Shown: positions 19,440 to 31,608, numbered from the stretch's first letter. The stretch: DNA of 64,000 bases from Sepioteuthis lessoniana (GCA_963585895.1 OY757915.1:92900836-92964835); one strand, 5' to 3'. Notes: generated by a model from the sequence alone, not told the origin. Numbers and translations are program-made.

Positions 19440-19625
19440 TAGGGGTAGGACCCCTACCAACGAGTGTTTAGAATATAACACTAAACAGTCCGAGAGCTTT
19501 GTGGAAAGTAGGGTACCTTTTCTTTGCCATTTACTCCCAGGTTGGCTTTAAGCCGGAGTGGTAATCCCTGTTAGGATCTCTTCTCTGGATTAAATAGGAC
19601 TGTTTAACGGTGAGCAAAAAAAAAA
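19440..19625 (+). repeat. R1 head fragment, forward
   Basis: Partial head: GGGGTAGGACCCCTACCAAC, ATATAACACTAAACAGTC, TCCCAGGTTGGCTTTAAG and GTGGTAATCCCTGTTAGG, ending in an A-run near 19620. Confidence 0.7.
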
Positions 19626-19677
19626 AAGGACTGATTTGAAATTGAATTGTGTATGTTTGTTTGTTGGTTGGTTGGTT

Positions 19678-20290
19678 GAGGTTTATGGCATATCAACCTT
19701 TGTAGGTTATTTAACGCCAAATTCATTTTTATGCAAAGAGATCTATTTCAAATAATTCTTTATAGCATGAGTACACAGTTTAATTGTCAAAACTGTTCTA
19801 ATTCAGTTTAGTATAAGTATAGATTTTGTTTACACACAGTTAAATGCCAAAACAGTTCTATATTAAACAATTAAATTTAGTGTAAGTACAGTTTCAATGT
19901 CAAAAACTGTTCCGTTTCAAACAATTCAGTCCAGCATAAACACGCAGTTTAAATGTAAATACAGCTTAATTGTCAAAAACATTTCTATTTAAGCTATTCA
20001 GTTTTGTCAAACAGTTCGAATTCAAACTATTCAGTTTAACATAAGTATGCAGTTAGTTCTATTTAACCCATAGATTGGGCCTTATCAGGTGCTACCATTC
20101 CGGACCAGAGTGGACCTGAGAGCAAAGGCAATGAAGGGGTGCTCCGAATTTCCCAAAGCTCCAGCATCACTGGAACCTCACCATCAGATTCTTTAGAGTC
20201 ATATCAGGACACTCGTTTGGGGAGTGGTCTATCCCTCTGCAGAGAAGCAGTCAGTGTATTCTACAGCCCCAGCCGACTGGGCAAAATTCT
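19678..20290 (-). repeat. R1 composite repeat, reverse, full length
   Basis: 3' module at 19685-19720, several tail units with TATTTCAAATAATTC and CAAAACAGTTCTA, then a head from 20050 with CGGACCAGAGTGGACCTG, CTCCAGCATCACTGGAACC and AGCCCCAGCCGACTGG at the end. Confidence 0.85.
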
Positions 20291-20334
20291 TTGTTACATA
20301 GCAATGCATGAAGCCACATAGCTGTTAGCAAACA

Positions 20335-20560
20335 CATCATGTATATCAAATAGAATTATTAGCGTTTAATAACAATACTTGAAGTCATTTAACCGTGTGC
20401 AAATAATAGCAATACTTGTGTGCAAAGAAATGAGCCCAAACTCATTTAAAATAAGATTATCCACAAACAATTCGCTTGCAAAAACTCTATTCATGACTAT
20501 TAAACTGAAGGCAAAGAAATGACTAATGTTAAATTAAATGTTATCAGTTACCGAGCGTAT
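20335..20560 (+). repeat. R1 long-type tail units without head
   Basis: Units with AAATAGAATTATTAGCG, CAATACTTGAAGTCATTTAAC and TGTGCAAATAATAGC, the same tail style as at 6480-7380 and 23515-24310. Confidence 0.6.
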
Positions 20561-20589
20561 GTGATAGTCGGTAATTCCCCACGCGAATC

Positions 20590-20875
20590 CTTAACCTACG
20601 AGAAGAGCATATATATATTGTCATCCCAGACGGACTGTTTCACAAATTATTAGTGTGGCTAGACACACGAGACGCTTGAAGCTATAATCGAAACATGGCC
20701 GAATTTTACGCAAGCCAGAGATAATATATATATGTATTGTCATCCACAGAATATTTCCTTGTATTATAACTCTTCAGTGTGGCAAGACAGGCAAGATGCT
20801 TCAAGCTGGAATACGGAGTGATGGGTCCGATAGGATTTGAACTCAGTTGTTCTGGGGTGAAAAGTTTAACCCCTC
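20590..20875 (-). repeat. S4 tRNA-hammerhead SINE, tandem partial dimer, reverse
   Basis: Minus-strand order: tRNA-like part near 20870-20825 with a B-box-like sequence (GAGTTCAAATCCTATC), CTTGCCTGTCTTGCCACAC, a hammerhead-like block (20782-20744) and an AT tail. A second, more decayed CACACTAATAATTTGTGAAA block lies at about 20655-20630. The two blocks start ATTGTCATCC on the plus strand, about 110 bp apart, so the unit is partly duplicated. Confidence 0.6.
20744..20782 (-). ncRNA. Degenerate hammerhead-like motif in S4
   Basis: Stem I CCACA/TGTGG, core CTGAAGA, a weak stem II GT...AC followed by three extra bases, then GAAA and a C before the stem I return. The extra bases make activity unlikely. 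Confidence 0.45.
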
Positions 20876-20879
20876 GATA

Positions 20880-21025
20880 ACGAACAGGATATAAAACAAG
20901 TTGAAGAGTTCATGCCTTTTCAAAGAGTATTAGTCCGGAAGTGAATGTCATAGCCCGACTAGAGTTCGAACTCGCTTACTAAGATATCGCAGTCTAGCCC
21001 GTTAGCTTCTATGCCATGGTGACTC
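20880..21025 (-). repeat. S1 SINE, partial, reverse
   Basis: Minus strand shows the tRNA-like start CACCATGGCATAGAAGCTAA, B box GAGTTCGAACTCTAG, CATTCACTTCCGGACTAAT and TCTTTGAAAAGGCATGAAC. The 3' half is missing. From 21026 to 21825 I see unclassified sequence, with a 70-residue plus-strand frame at 21246-21458 that matches nothing known to me. Confidence 0.6.
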
Positions 21026-23194
21026 CAATCCTCTGTTATTTCCAAATGATTAACTGTAAATAATCTATACATTTTTGTCTGAAGATGTGTGTGAAAATAT
21101 TGCTTTAATCAATTATATTAGAAATATCATTCAACAAGCAGTATATATAATGTGTAAATACAGCTCATTCGTTCAACAGATTAAACCACTTGTAATTTGA
21201 TTGGTCTTCCTTAGAGTAGGATTTCTAGTTCTGTTGAGATATTAAATGTTTCCTGTAATAATTTGGCGAGAAGAGAGAAAGAAATCAAAATACAAACATT
21301 TCATGAACGCGCTAAAATCAGCCCAACTGCCAGATCGACACCAAGGACATAAGCGTCATTCCTCCTCCACATATACACCGTTTAAACGGACATGTCGCGC
21401 TAAAAATGGATTAAGAAGGTTGAGAAAATGCAACTGGTTATGCCCTTGTCGTGTCTGAGAAGATTTTAGTGATTTGATGCATTTCGTTCTATTAGCAAAA
21501 GAATTTGAAGTGACAGGGTCAGCAAGGAAGGTCTTCAAAATGGTGGATATTAGAGAAGGGAAGATAACTCTTCCTATCAATTTTGGCTACATTTATTTTT
21601 TTCGTTTATTGTAAATTATTTTCATTTAAAAAAAAAGACAAAGAGAGTCAAGAGTTTAAAGAAAGCATTCAAAAAATCAAGCTGGTGAATAAATTGTAAC
21701 TGTAATCTTTTTGTAAAAGTTTAAACATCAAATCTTCACAATTCAGAATTTCCTGCGTTATTTCTTCAGGAAAATATTTAATGCACGTCAATAATGATAA
21801 TCTTAATTCCTGAACACTGACACATCCCAGTTGGCTGGGGCTGTAGAAGAAACCAACTTCTCTACAAAAAAGTAAGAAACTCGCCCTACTAAACTGCATC
21901 TGATGGTGAGGCTTCAGTCCCGGCGCCATGAGGAATGTGGAATACCTCTTTATTGCCATTGCTCCCAGGTCCTCTCTGAACAAGAGATCTATTACATGAT
22001 AGGGTTCTATCTATGGGTAAAAGAGAACCGTTTCACAGTGTGTAAAATTACAGATCTTAAACTGAATTGTTAGCGTTCCATAAAAAAACTTGAAACCATT
22101 TGAATATTCAAACGAATGATAATATTGAATTCGAAGAAATGGCATTAGGATCTACATCACTATAGCCATCTATGTGGCTTAGATACGTAGATGACATATT
22201 CATTCTCTGGCCTCAACAGGAAGATGTTCAGATATTACTTGATCACGTGAACTCAATCCGACCATCTATACAGTTCACTATGGTAAAAGAGCAAGACAAC
22301 AAATTACCCTTCCTCGATGTATTAGTAACACCCACAGAGCAAGGATTCAGGTCATCTGTGTACCGTAAGCTCACCTTCACCAGGTAGTACTTCAATTTCA
22401 ACTCTCAACATCCATATACGCTAAAGAAAGAAATAGTCCGTTGCTTACAACATCGAGCAAAAACCATTAGTAGCGATACTGATGCATATCAAGAAGAAAT
22501 GATTAGTCTGAGACACAACCTCCATTGTAACACCTACACAGAGCGCATAACATCAGCTCCAAGAAACCTAGATAGGAGGATGGAGGATAATACCCGAAAA
22601 CTCACTACAGTATGTCTGCCCTTTGTCAAAGGACTAGCCGAAAGGATCCAAAAGATATGTAGTCCATATGACATCAGAACAGTATTCACAAGTGGTTCAA
22701 CTCTCCGGAGGTATCTGTTCCGGGTCAAGCCACCAACAGAATTCAACATGACCAAGTACTGTGTTTACTCCATCCCTTGCAGTTGTGGTAAAATATACAA
22801 AGGTGAGACAGGTCACCAACTAAATGTAAGGCTAGAAAAACATCGGAAGGTAATAGTACGGAATGAAATTGAAAAGTCGAGTATGGCGGACCATATATGG
22901 AAGGAAAAGGGAAATCATCGGCCCTTATGGGATAAAGTTGAAATAATTGATAGGGCTGAACATTGGAGGATTGGACGCCTTCAGGAATCAGCACATATGT
23001 TGGGTTACAATGACCTGCTGAGTAGACCAAGTATAGAGTTGAATACAATATGGGAACCGAAAATTAAGAAGGCTAGATGAGAAAAAAATCTGAATATGAG
23101 TACAGGTAAAAAATCATACATAATAGTTGTAATTCTAGTCAAGTAAGAACGTTAAGTTTATAAGTCCCAAAAATTCACTCTGAATTGTCCAGCA

Positions 23195-23290
23195 GGACAC
23201 ATGGCGTAACGGTGTTGATTCCCTAAGCTTCTAAGGAGACAATCATCTGGAAGTTGCTGGTTCAATCCTCACTACAGGCGAGTAACAATA
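23195..23290 (+). repeat. tRNA-like segment (S5) within Penelope 3' region
   Basis: ATGGCGTAACGGTGTTGATT followed by GCTGGTTCAATCCTCACTA resembles tRNA A and B boxes. A reverse relative lies at 37690-37800. Confidence 0.5.
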
Positions 23291-23399
23291 CAGGAACACT
23301 TGTACCCGGTTATGGCTAACGGAATCAGAACAGACGACCCTCGTGGGTTCAATAAAGGACGTAGTCCGAAGTTCCGTGAAGATTCCCGAGTTCGACAAA

Positions 23400-23441
23400 C
23401 ACCTGAAGAAGGCCGTAGGACATATCGGCCGAAACGTCGTG
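23400..23441 (+). ncRNA. Hammerhead ribozyme-like motif of the Penelope element
   Basis: Stem I CAC (23400-23402) pairs with GTG (23439-23441). Core CTGAAGA (23403-23409), stem II GGCCG (23411-23415) with CGGCC (23426-23430), core GAA (23431-23433), stem III ACGT (23434-23437), cleavage-position C (23438). All invariant positions are present. Penelope-like elements are known to carry minimal type I hammerheads in their terminal repeats, which fits its place downstream of the coding region. Confidence 0.8.
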
Positions 23442-24327
23442 GAAATAACAATAAAGATGAAGACAATAGTCCGAAAACCCTTAATGATAAAAAGAGTTTT
23501 TAATGTTGAAATGATATACTTGAAACCATTTAACTGTCTGCAAAAACTAAATTATTGGTATTACATTGCAATACTTGGAACCATTTTCTTATTTGCAAAT
23601 AAAATTATTGGAGTTAGATTGCAATACCTGCAGCAACTTAAGTGTATGCAAATAAATGATTAATACTAAAAAGAATTATTCGTGTTAATAAGGCTGCTTG
23701 AAATCGTTTAACTGTCTGCAAAAATTGAATAATTGGTATTATAGATCAATGCTTGGAATTATTTGACTCTGCAAAGAAATGAATAGTGTTAAATAGAATT
23801 ATTAGCGTACCATAGAAAGACTTGAGATCACCTTATTGTATATAGAAATGAATAATATTAAATTGAATAATAAGTGTTCCATCGAAAGACTTGAATAACT
23901 TTATTGGATATACAAATGATTAATATTAAAAAGAATTATAAAATTTAGATAGCAATGCTCAAAACCATTTAACTGTACAAAAAATATCAATATTAAATTG
24001 TGTGCAAGCAAATTCGCTTTTATTTTTAAAAAATAAAATTGCCCATAAGCTAGTCACTTGAAATCATATATGTAAAACTTTTTAACTGCAAGCAAACAAA
24101 GGATTAATATTAAATAGAATTATTAGTATTCCATAGAAAAACTAGAGATCACATTATTGTGTAAACAAATGATTAATATTGAAATAGAATTATTCGTGTT
24201 ACATAGCAATATATGAAAGCATTCAACTTAATGCAAACGTTTGTGTTACACTGGAATACTTGAAACTATTTAACTGTGCAAACAAATGAGCTCTGACTTG
24301 TTGAAACGGTTATCATAAAAAAGAATG

Positions 24328-24545
24328 AAACTGACGACGCGAGTTCAAATCCTTGACGAAATTGTTTGTGTTTCACTTCACGCTAACGCCCTTTGGAAAG
24401 ACAGGAAAGCGTGACTTTTTCTTTCAGGTATTGGTAAATATTAGGGTAGTTTGGGTTTTTTATCATAGCAGTCAAGGAGAAGAAAATCTCTGAATTCAAA
24501 CCAGCTGCCACCTGCTATAAAATTGTCCTTGTGTCACACCCTTCC
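24328..24545 (+). repeat. S3 SINE, forward, decayed
   Basis: GACGCGAGTTCAAATCCTTG (B box), GTTTCACTTCACGCTAACGC, CTTTGGAAAGACAGGAAAG, AGAAAATCTCTGAATTCAAA, and CCTTGTGTCACACCCTTCC. The tRNA-like A-box part is missing. From 24546 to 24900 no feature is recognised. Confidence 0.65.
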
Positions 24546-24914
24546 CATAGCTGTCCGTATGAGAGAAGATTAATGAAATGAATGTCCGGTCTCACCCTAC
24601 CTGCACGATGGTGGGCCGAATACGTATCTATATTCACTAAACCAGAGTATTTTCTTCTGTATAATGAATGAGTCTGTCCTACGTGAAACTCAATAAACAC
24701 ACAGTCTCCGACTTCTTTCCGCGAAAACATATCACAAATACAAAGAGCACAATAGCATCGATGGATGAAGCAAGCGAAGAAGTAATCGTGTTGCCATTAG
24801 CGCCTTTGCAAGTCTCCTCGTATTTGAATTGAGATCTCGGCGGCCGTTGAACGGATGTATGTAAACAATAGTAATCGTGATTCATAACCGTTTAAAATGT
24901 ACTTCGTAGCTAAT

Positions 24915-25050
24915 ATCTCCTCGTGGCTAAATGGTTTGAGTCAACCGGGTTTCAATCCCAGCTACGGGGAGATACTGTCTAGCCACACTGATGAGTCTGA
25001 TAGAACGAAACAGATCTGTCTGTGGATGACTATATATATATATATATAAG
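24915..25050 (+). repeat. S4 tRNA-hammerhead SINE, forward, best copy
   Basis: tRNA-like head CCTCGTGGCTAAATGGTTTG (A box) and CGGGTTTCAATCCCAGCTA (B box) at 24920-24966. About 20 bp later comes a complete hammerhead-like domain (24983-25025), then GATGAC and an AT tail. Short total length and the RNA polymerase III-type head fit a SINE or small retrozyme-like element. Confidence 0.7.
24983..25025 (+). ncRNA. Hammerhead ribozyme-like motif in S4 SINE
   Basis: Stem I CCACA (24983-24987) with TGTGG (25021-25025); core CTGATGA (24988-24994); stem II from GTCT to GAAC with one mismatch (24995-25006); core GAA (25007-25009); stem III ACA/TGT closed by a GATC loop (25010-25019); cleavage-position C (25020). 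Every invariant core position is intact. Stem II is weak. Confidence 0.72.
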
Positions 25051-25115
25051 ATTTGGCAGTAAATAACCCACAAGGGTTGATATGGTATGAAACACAACCA
25101 AACCAAAACCAAATC
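25051..25115 (+). repeat. Isolated R1/S1 3' module
   Basis: GATTTGGCAGTAAATAACCC followed by AGGGTTGATATGGTATGAAA, without a head. From 25116 to 25680 I see no recognisable feature. Confidence 0.65.
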
Positions 25116-25681
25116 TGTTTCTTGGTTCCTAAGAAATAAATGTGAAGTATTACTTTCAGGGTAACATCGCATATTCGGTGCTCTACACAAATAGCCTTGT
25201 GCCAGCACAAGTTAAGATTAGTTAATAACAATAAATTTCTATTCATGCACGCAGATGTATATCCGCGTGGGCATTAAGAGATTTATAGAAAAATGATAAT
25301 AAAAATGTCCTAGGTTTTCAGGAAAAAAAGGAAATTTCTTAATCTTAAGTCTCATGTTATTTCAAAACTCATCCGTGGTTTCCCTTGACTGTCACGATCT
25401 AACACCAAGAAGACTGTTAATGGCATTTTTAATACCATTAATGCATAGATAGATGGGTGCAACAGGCGCGTTGCAAGATGTGATGATGTGGGAAGAGATA
25501 TGCGTGATAAACTTGAGACGGCTTACCTTAGAGGCAAAGAAGAAGGGGAGCAAAGTGGTAGGAGCAAAAGACGCGACTAAAAAGATTGAAAAAGAAAAAA
25601 GAAACAAAGACGGATTCTCGTAAATATGAATATCGAAGCCAAGCAATAAATTTGATGAAAAATGGTGGTTGAGATGAAATT

Positions 25682-25732
25682 AGATAGATAGATAGATAGA
25701 TATGAAAATGGTGGTTGAGATGAGATTAAAAG

Positions 25733-25781
<49 letters not shown>

Positions 25782-25810
25782 GAAAATGGTGGTTGAGATG
25801 AGATTAAAAG

Positions 25811-25843
<33 letters not shown>

Positions 25844-25872
25844 GAAAATGGTGGTTGAGATTAGATTAAAAG

Positions 25873-25917
<45 letters not shown>

Positions 25918-26058
25918 AAAAAGTAATAGATAGATAGATAGATGAGAAAATGGTGGTCGAGATGAGATTAAAGGGATAGATAGATAGATAGATAGATAAG
26001 AAAATGGTGGTTGAGATTAGATTAAAGGGATAGATAGATAGATAGATAAAAAAAAGTA

Positions 26059-26102
<44 letters not shown>

Positions 26103-26181
26103 GAAAATGGTGGTTGAGATTAGATTAAAAGGATAGATAGATAGATAGATAAGAAAATGGTGGTTGAGATGAGATTAAAGG

Positions 26182-26214
<33 letters not shown>

Positions 26215-26243
26215 GAAAATGGTGGTTGAGATTAGATTAAAGG

Positions 26244-26292
<49 letters not shown>

Positions 26293-26300
26293 AAAAAGTA

Positions 26301-26340
<40 letters not shown>

Positions 26341-26402
26341 GAAAATGGTGGTTGAGATGAGATTAAAAGGATAGATAGATAGATAGATAGATAAAAAAAG
26401 TA

Positions 26403-26436
<34 letters not shown>

Positions 26437-26495
26437 GAGAAAATGGTGGTCGAGATGAGATTAAAAGGATAGATAGATAGATAGATAGATTTGAA
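25682..26495. repeat. Compound GATA minisatellite
   Basis: GATA arrays alternate with two linkers: GAAAATGGTGGTTGAGATGA followed by GATTAAAAG (about ten copies here, with a related one just upstream at about 25658), and AAAAAAGTAATA (four copies). The order of linkers varies, giving a higher-order pattern. No coding role; the STYLE-like isoleucine/serine/leucine frame is repeat translation. Confidence 0.93.
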
Positions 26496-26567
26496 AAAGG
26501 TCGACGAAATGAGCTTAGATGGATATTAAAGGACAATGACAAAGAGATTAAGATACATACCACATCA

Positions 26568-28125
<1,558 letters not shown>

Positions 28126-28164
28126 AAAAGCTCAGGCTCAGGAAAAATTGTTATCTACAAAATC

Positions 28165-28400
28165 TGTTTAGTCCGGGAGACCTTGGTTCAATCCCAGGTC
28201 GCGTCATACCAAAGACTTTTAAAATGGTACTGATACCTCCTTGCTTAACACTCACCAATAAAAGGTACGTATCAAGGGTAAAGTGGAGCAATCCAGGGAA
28301 AGGAGTTGCGCCCCCCTTACATCTCGGTGAAGTAGCTATTGAAAAGGGAGCCTTCGGGTTGCCCTCAACTACGGTCCCCAACTTTACTTCATAAATAGGA
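28165..28400 (+). repeat. S2 tRNA-like SINE, forward
   Basis: Decayed A-box part, then GGGAGACCTTGGTTCAATCC (B box), CAGGTCGCGTCATACCAAAG, TTTTAAAATGGTACTGATAC, AAGTGGAGCAATCCAGGGAA, AAAGGGAGCCTTCGGGTTGC and CCCCAACTTTACTTCA at the 3' end. Nine copies lie in the window. Confidence 0.8.
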
Positions 28401-28469
28401 TCTGGCGTTAAAAAAACTAAAATGGATGTCATAAAACTCAAACTAATCTATAAATCTTAAAATTCATAC

Positions 28470-28545
28470 ATATGTATAAAGAGGATTTGGCATTAAATAA
28501 CCTACACTGGTTGATATGCCATAAAATCCGACGCAAACTGAGATA
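28470..28545 (+). repeat. Isolated R1/S1 3' module
   Basis: GAGGATTTGGCATTAAATAA and GGTTGATATGCCATAAAATC with an AAAGAGG lead like the 7.4-7.7 kb tandem copies. Confidence 0.7.
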
Positions 28546-28559
28546 GATATGACTACTCT

Positions 28560-28619
28560 AAGATAGATAGATTTGAAAATGGTAGCTTAAATAAGAAAAG
28601 ATACATATTAAGAGACAAT

Positions 28620-28655
<36 letters not shown>
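28560..28655. repeat. GATA microsatellites
   Basis: GATA runs around GAAAATGGTAGCTTAAAT, a relative of the linker in the 25.7 kb minisatellite. Confidence 0.8.
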
Positions 28656-28689
28656 TGAAATGACCGAGTCAGATATGAATATGATTATA

Positions 28690-28950
28690 TTTGTATTTAC
28701 CAACTAACAGTAGGCGACAAAAGGTCAATTCTTTAAGAGAAGTTTAATTGGTTTTAATTCAGAGTTTTCCTTCTCCTAGATTGCTTGTCATGCCAAGATT
28801 AAAGAGCTCTGTCTGCCCTACTATTTATCCATGACTGGAGGGAAAACACAGATTCTTACTTTTCCCAATGTTTTTAGCGCTATGTGAAATGTAAACAGTC
28901 TTCTTCAGGATGACCACGTCTATTTCCAACAACGATTACATCACGGATTA
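28690..28950 (-). repeat. S3 tRNA-like SINE, reverse
   Basis: GCGACAAAAGGTCAATTC, TTCCTTCTCCTAGATTGC, TGTCTGCCCTACTATTTATC and GTTTTTAGCGCTATGTGAAA in the usual S3 order, ending with a decayed tRNA-like part. Confidence 0.75.
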
Positions 28951-28973
28951 CATGATTACATTCATTCATACAT

Positions 28974-28974
<1 letters not shown>

Positions 28975-29039
<65 letters not shown>

Positions 29040-29178
29040 TCGCACAGAGGGTCAACGATGTTTGGCTATTGTTAGTTTCTCGTCTATGAGTTCATCAGAC
29101 TTGACAAAACATATTGACGAACAACTTGCAGTTGCCAAGTAACGTCGACATTGTTTCAAGGCGATCCAATCAAAATGT

Positions 29179-29232
<54 letters not shown>

Positions 29233-29335
29233 GTTACAGGATATTTGTCCGCTAATCAGACTTTTGCCAATAGCTCACATAGTATATCTCGTAACTTTTT
29301 CCACAGATCTCGCATATATATATATATATATATAT

Positions 29336-29386
<51 letters not shown>

Positions 29387-29554
29387 GGGGGGGGTGAAAA
29401 TAAGTGGAAAAGTGGATAAACCAAAACACAAATAACAGATGCAATAAAGATATTTCGCCTTTATTTCAGGAAAAACTTCATCAGAATGGCTGTTTATCCA
29501 ATTTCCACTTATTTTTTCTCATCTTGTCATATTTACCAAAATGTACCATTTCTT

Positions 29555-29609
<55 letters not shown>

Positions 29610-29610
29610 A
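28975..29610. repeat. AT-array cluster with small fold-back
   Basis: AT runs at 28975-29040, 29183-29230, 29312-29382 and 29558-29593. Between the last two, 29397-29421 (AAAATAAGTGGAAAAGTGG...) is inverted at 29492-29515 around a 70-bp loop holding a weak hammerhead-like element (minus strand, 29484-29445: CTGATGA, then GAAA, ATAT, C). The isoleucine/tyrosine frames are repeat translations. Confidence 0.85.
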
Positions 29611-29689
29611 TAATGGAAGAATATAAATAGAATCTTGTCTTTTTGAAGCCACAGCATTTTTTGTCAATGCTTTAGTTTACGTTTGCTTT

Positions 29690-30265
29690 TTCAGATCATT
29701 AGGACCGTTGCAAAGCGAATAAAGCTAAAATTTTTGGTCTGGTTGGTCGAAAATTCTGTCACTAGCCCTTGATATGCTTCTGTAATTGTATGGCGATATA
29801 TCTACGTCACGCTCACGTTTGACTGGCACAGAAGTTCAAAGAGGGTCACGATGAGATGGAAGATGACTCCCGGAGCGGGAGGTCTTCAACAAGCAGGACT
29901 GAGAGCGGGTAAGGCAGGTGATGTGTGGCAATCATCGATTGACTGTGTAAAGGATCGCAAGTCCGCTGGACATTTAAAAAAAAGACAATGTTCAGAAGAT
30001 TATCTTCGTAGATTTGGGCATGTTTGAAAAGAAAAGAGACTGAATGTGTTGATGGTCCAGCAGTTTCTCGCTGAGAGGAACATCACCGCACAGGAACAAA
30101 CTCCCTATCCAACTGAGCTTGTTTCGTGTGACGTTTTTCTTTTCCTTTCAAGTTCAAGAAAATCGTCAAGATATCTGGTTTTGAAGGTGTGGAGGCCACT
30201 GAGGGGGCATTAACGAAGGAGATGAGGTGTAAACTGTACACTTTATTCTCTTAAGAATACACCTT
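29690..30265 (+). mobile_element. Decayed mariner, second lineage
   Basis: About 29835-29910 reads FKEGHDEMEDDSRSGRSSTS, the mariner N-terminal linker region. About 30050-30230 reads VQQFLAERNITAQEQ then ELVSCDVFLFPFKFKK and FEGVEATEGALTKEM, the third catalytic aspartate block and C-terminus. The middle is missing and frames shift repeatedly. Distinct from the 27 kb family (different linker and C-terminus). Dead. Confidence 0.8.
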
Positions 30266-30294
30266 AAACTTGTACAGCTTACTCCTATTTCCCG

Positions 30295-30835
30295 TTGCCC
30301 AGTCAGTTGGGGTCGAAGAATACACCGACCGTATCTCTGTAGAGGGGTCAGACTCCTCCAACGAGTGTCCTGATATGACACTAAACAATCTGATGCTGAG
30401 GCTTCGGTAATACTTGAGTTTTGGGAAATACGGAATACCCCTTTATTGCAATTACTCCAAGGTCGACTCTGACCCGGAGTGTTAGCACCAAATAGGAAAC
30501 TATCTATGGGGGAAATAGAACTAAACTGTGTTTATGCTAAAGTGAATTGTTTGAAATAGAACTGTTTTGATAAATTACTCTGAGTAAAAAAATGACTGAC
30601 GTTTAATTGAATAGTTAGTGACACATAGCAATACCTTGAACAATTTAACTTTGTTGACTAAACTGAATAGCTTCAAATAGAACTGTTTTTATATTTAAAA
30701 TGTTTGATTATATTAAACTGAATTGTTTAAATAGAACTGTTTATGTGTATAAAAATGTATTTGGTATTAAATAACCAACTATGGTTGATATAACATCAAA
30801 CCAAGCCAAATCAAACCAATTCAATTTAATGTGCA
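30295..30835 (+). repeat. R1 composite repeat, forward
   Basis: CCCAGTCAGTTGGGGTCG at 30299, CTGTAGAGGGGTCAGACTCC, TGATATGACACTAAACAATC, tail units from 30510, and 3' module ATTTGGTATTAAATAACC at about 30758-30810. Confidence 0.85.
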
Positions 30836-30887
30836 TATTGTTGTGGTAGACATCTGTGAGAAATGCGTGAATTGTTCCAACACTATA

Positions 30888-31608
30888 TGTGATATTTTGA
30901 ACTTTGGCCTGAACAAAATGCCATTCAAGGTGATGCACCGGAAGGAAGTGACACATTCCAATGGCCAGTAATCGAAAGTGATCGCGTGGGTGGATTAAGG
31001 CTGATAATATGGGACAAGGTGAAGGTCCCACTGTGCCACTACAGAGTGATGCACCGGAAGAGAGTGACCTCTGAACTGCATGACGGTTATTTCCACTTAA
31101 TGACGATTAAACATTCGATTTCAAAGATCGAGTGGGCGTCGAACGATTATATAACTCAGTTGAGTTCGACGAGCCAGGGGCAGCCAGTTGGAGACGAGTT
31201 GTAGTAGGGAAAGCCACACCAGGCCGAAGGGGCTTGGGGCCCTGATGAGTTGGGGTCCAGAGAAGTTGCTGATAAGATGCAGTAAAGGAAGCCAGCACCC
31301 AACAGAGTGAGCCCCAAGGCCTCCGGTTAAGCATCAAGAGAACAAGAAAGACACAACGTGACGGCCATAAGAGTGAGGGGTCAAAATATTTCAGTTATGT
31401 TCGATCTCCAGCTCCATCTCACACGCAAACCTTGAACAACCCTTTCGAACCCTTGCAATAAAGTGAGAGGTTTATATTTTTATAAAGAAGTCTTCCTGCG
31501 TCGTTTATTACTGCGTCTGTCTTTATCCTGCGTCTTTATCATTGCGTCGGTATGTATCCAGTATATATATGTATATTTCTGCATGAACATGTATATGACA
31601 ATATAACA
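30888..31608 (+). mobile_element. Solo LTR, family 1, second copy
   Basis: 721 bp from TGTGATATTTTGAAC to TGACAATATAACA, flanked by TATA at 30884-30887 and 31609-31612. Shares two GATGCACCGGAAG motifs, AAGATCGAGTGGGCGTCG, AGAAGTTGCTGATAAGATGC, and CTTGCAATAAAGTGAGAGG with the 10224 copy. Near the 3' end short CTGCGTC units are repeated, probably slippage. No internal region. Confidence 0.85.

Larger units (their letters stand above)
22130..23505 (+). mobile_element. Penelope-like retroelement, 3' part
   Basis: One frame from 22130 to 23080 carries the end of the reverse transcriptase (WLRYVDDIFILW with the catalytic YVDD, then LPFLDVLVT) and a C-terminal GIY-YIG endonuclease (CVYSIPCSCGKIYKGETG). 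Only two in-frame stops are seen: TAG at 22163-22165 and TAG at 22385-22387. The second precedes YFNFNSQHP and would need one C-to-T change from glutamine. The N-terminal reverse transcriptase is missing. Downstream lie a tRNA-like insertion (about 23195-23290) and a hammerhead motif (23400-23441), then a short tail. Inserted in an R1 tail. Intactness suggests it is among the younger elements here. Confidence 0.88.
21825..24310 (+). repeat. R1 composite repeat, forward, split by a Penelope-like element
   Basis: Head CCCAGTTGGCTGGGGCTG at 21827 to about 22015, tail units to 22129, Penelope element to about 23505, then tail units resuming ATACTTGAAACCATTTAACT and running to about 24310 in ten or more degenerate copies. 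No 3' module is seen at the end, so the copy is 3'-truncated or the tail continues into decay. Confidence 0.75.

Noticed and set aside
22743..23048. 101-residue minus-strand frame
   Set aside because: Shadow of the Penelope GIY-YIG coding frame on the opposite strand.
29040..29110. Further hammerheads at 12860-12935, 29040-29110 and 32085-32150
   Set aside because: They share CTCATAGACGAGAAAC-like words and one has CTGATGA, but no acceptable stem II plus GAA plus stem III arrangement could be drawn. Kept only as a short repeat family.
29114..29419. Open frames rich in isoleucine-tyrosine at 13.2, 29.1-29.6, 41.2, 49.0 and 54.1 kb
   Set aside because: AT-array translations in either strand; they carry no other coding signal.
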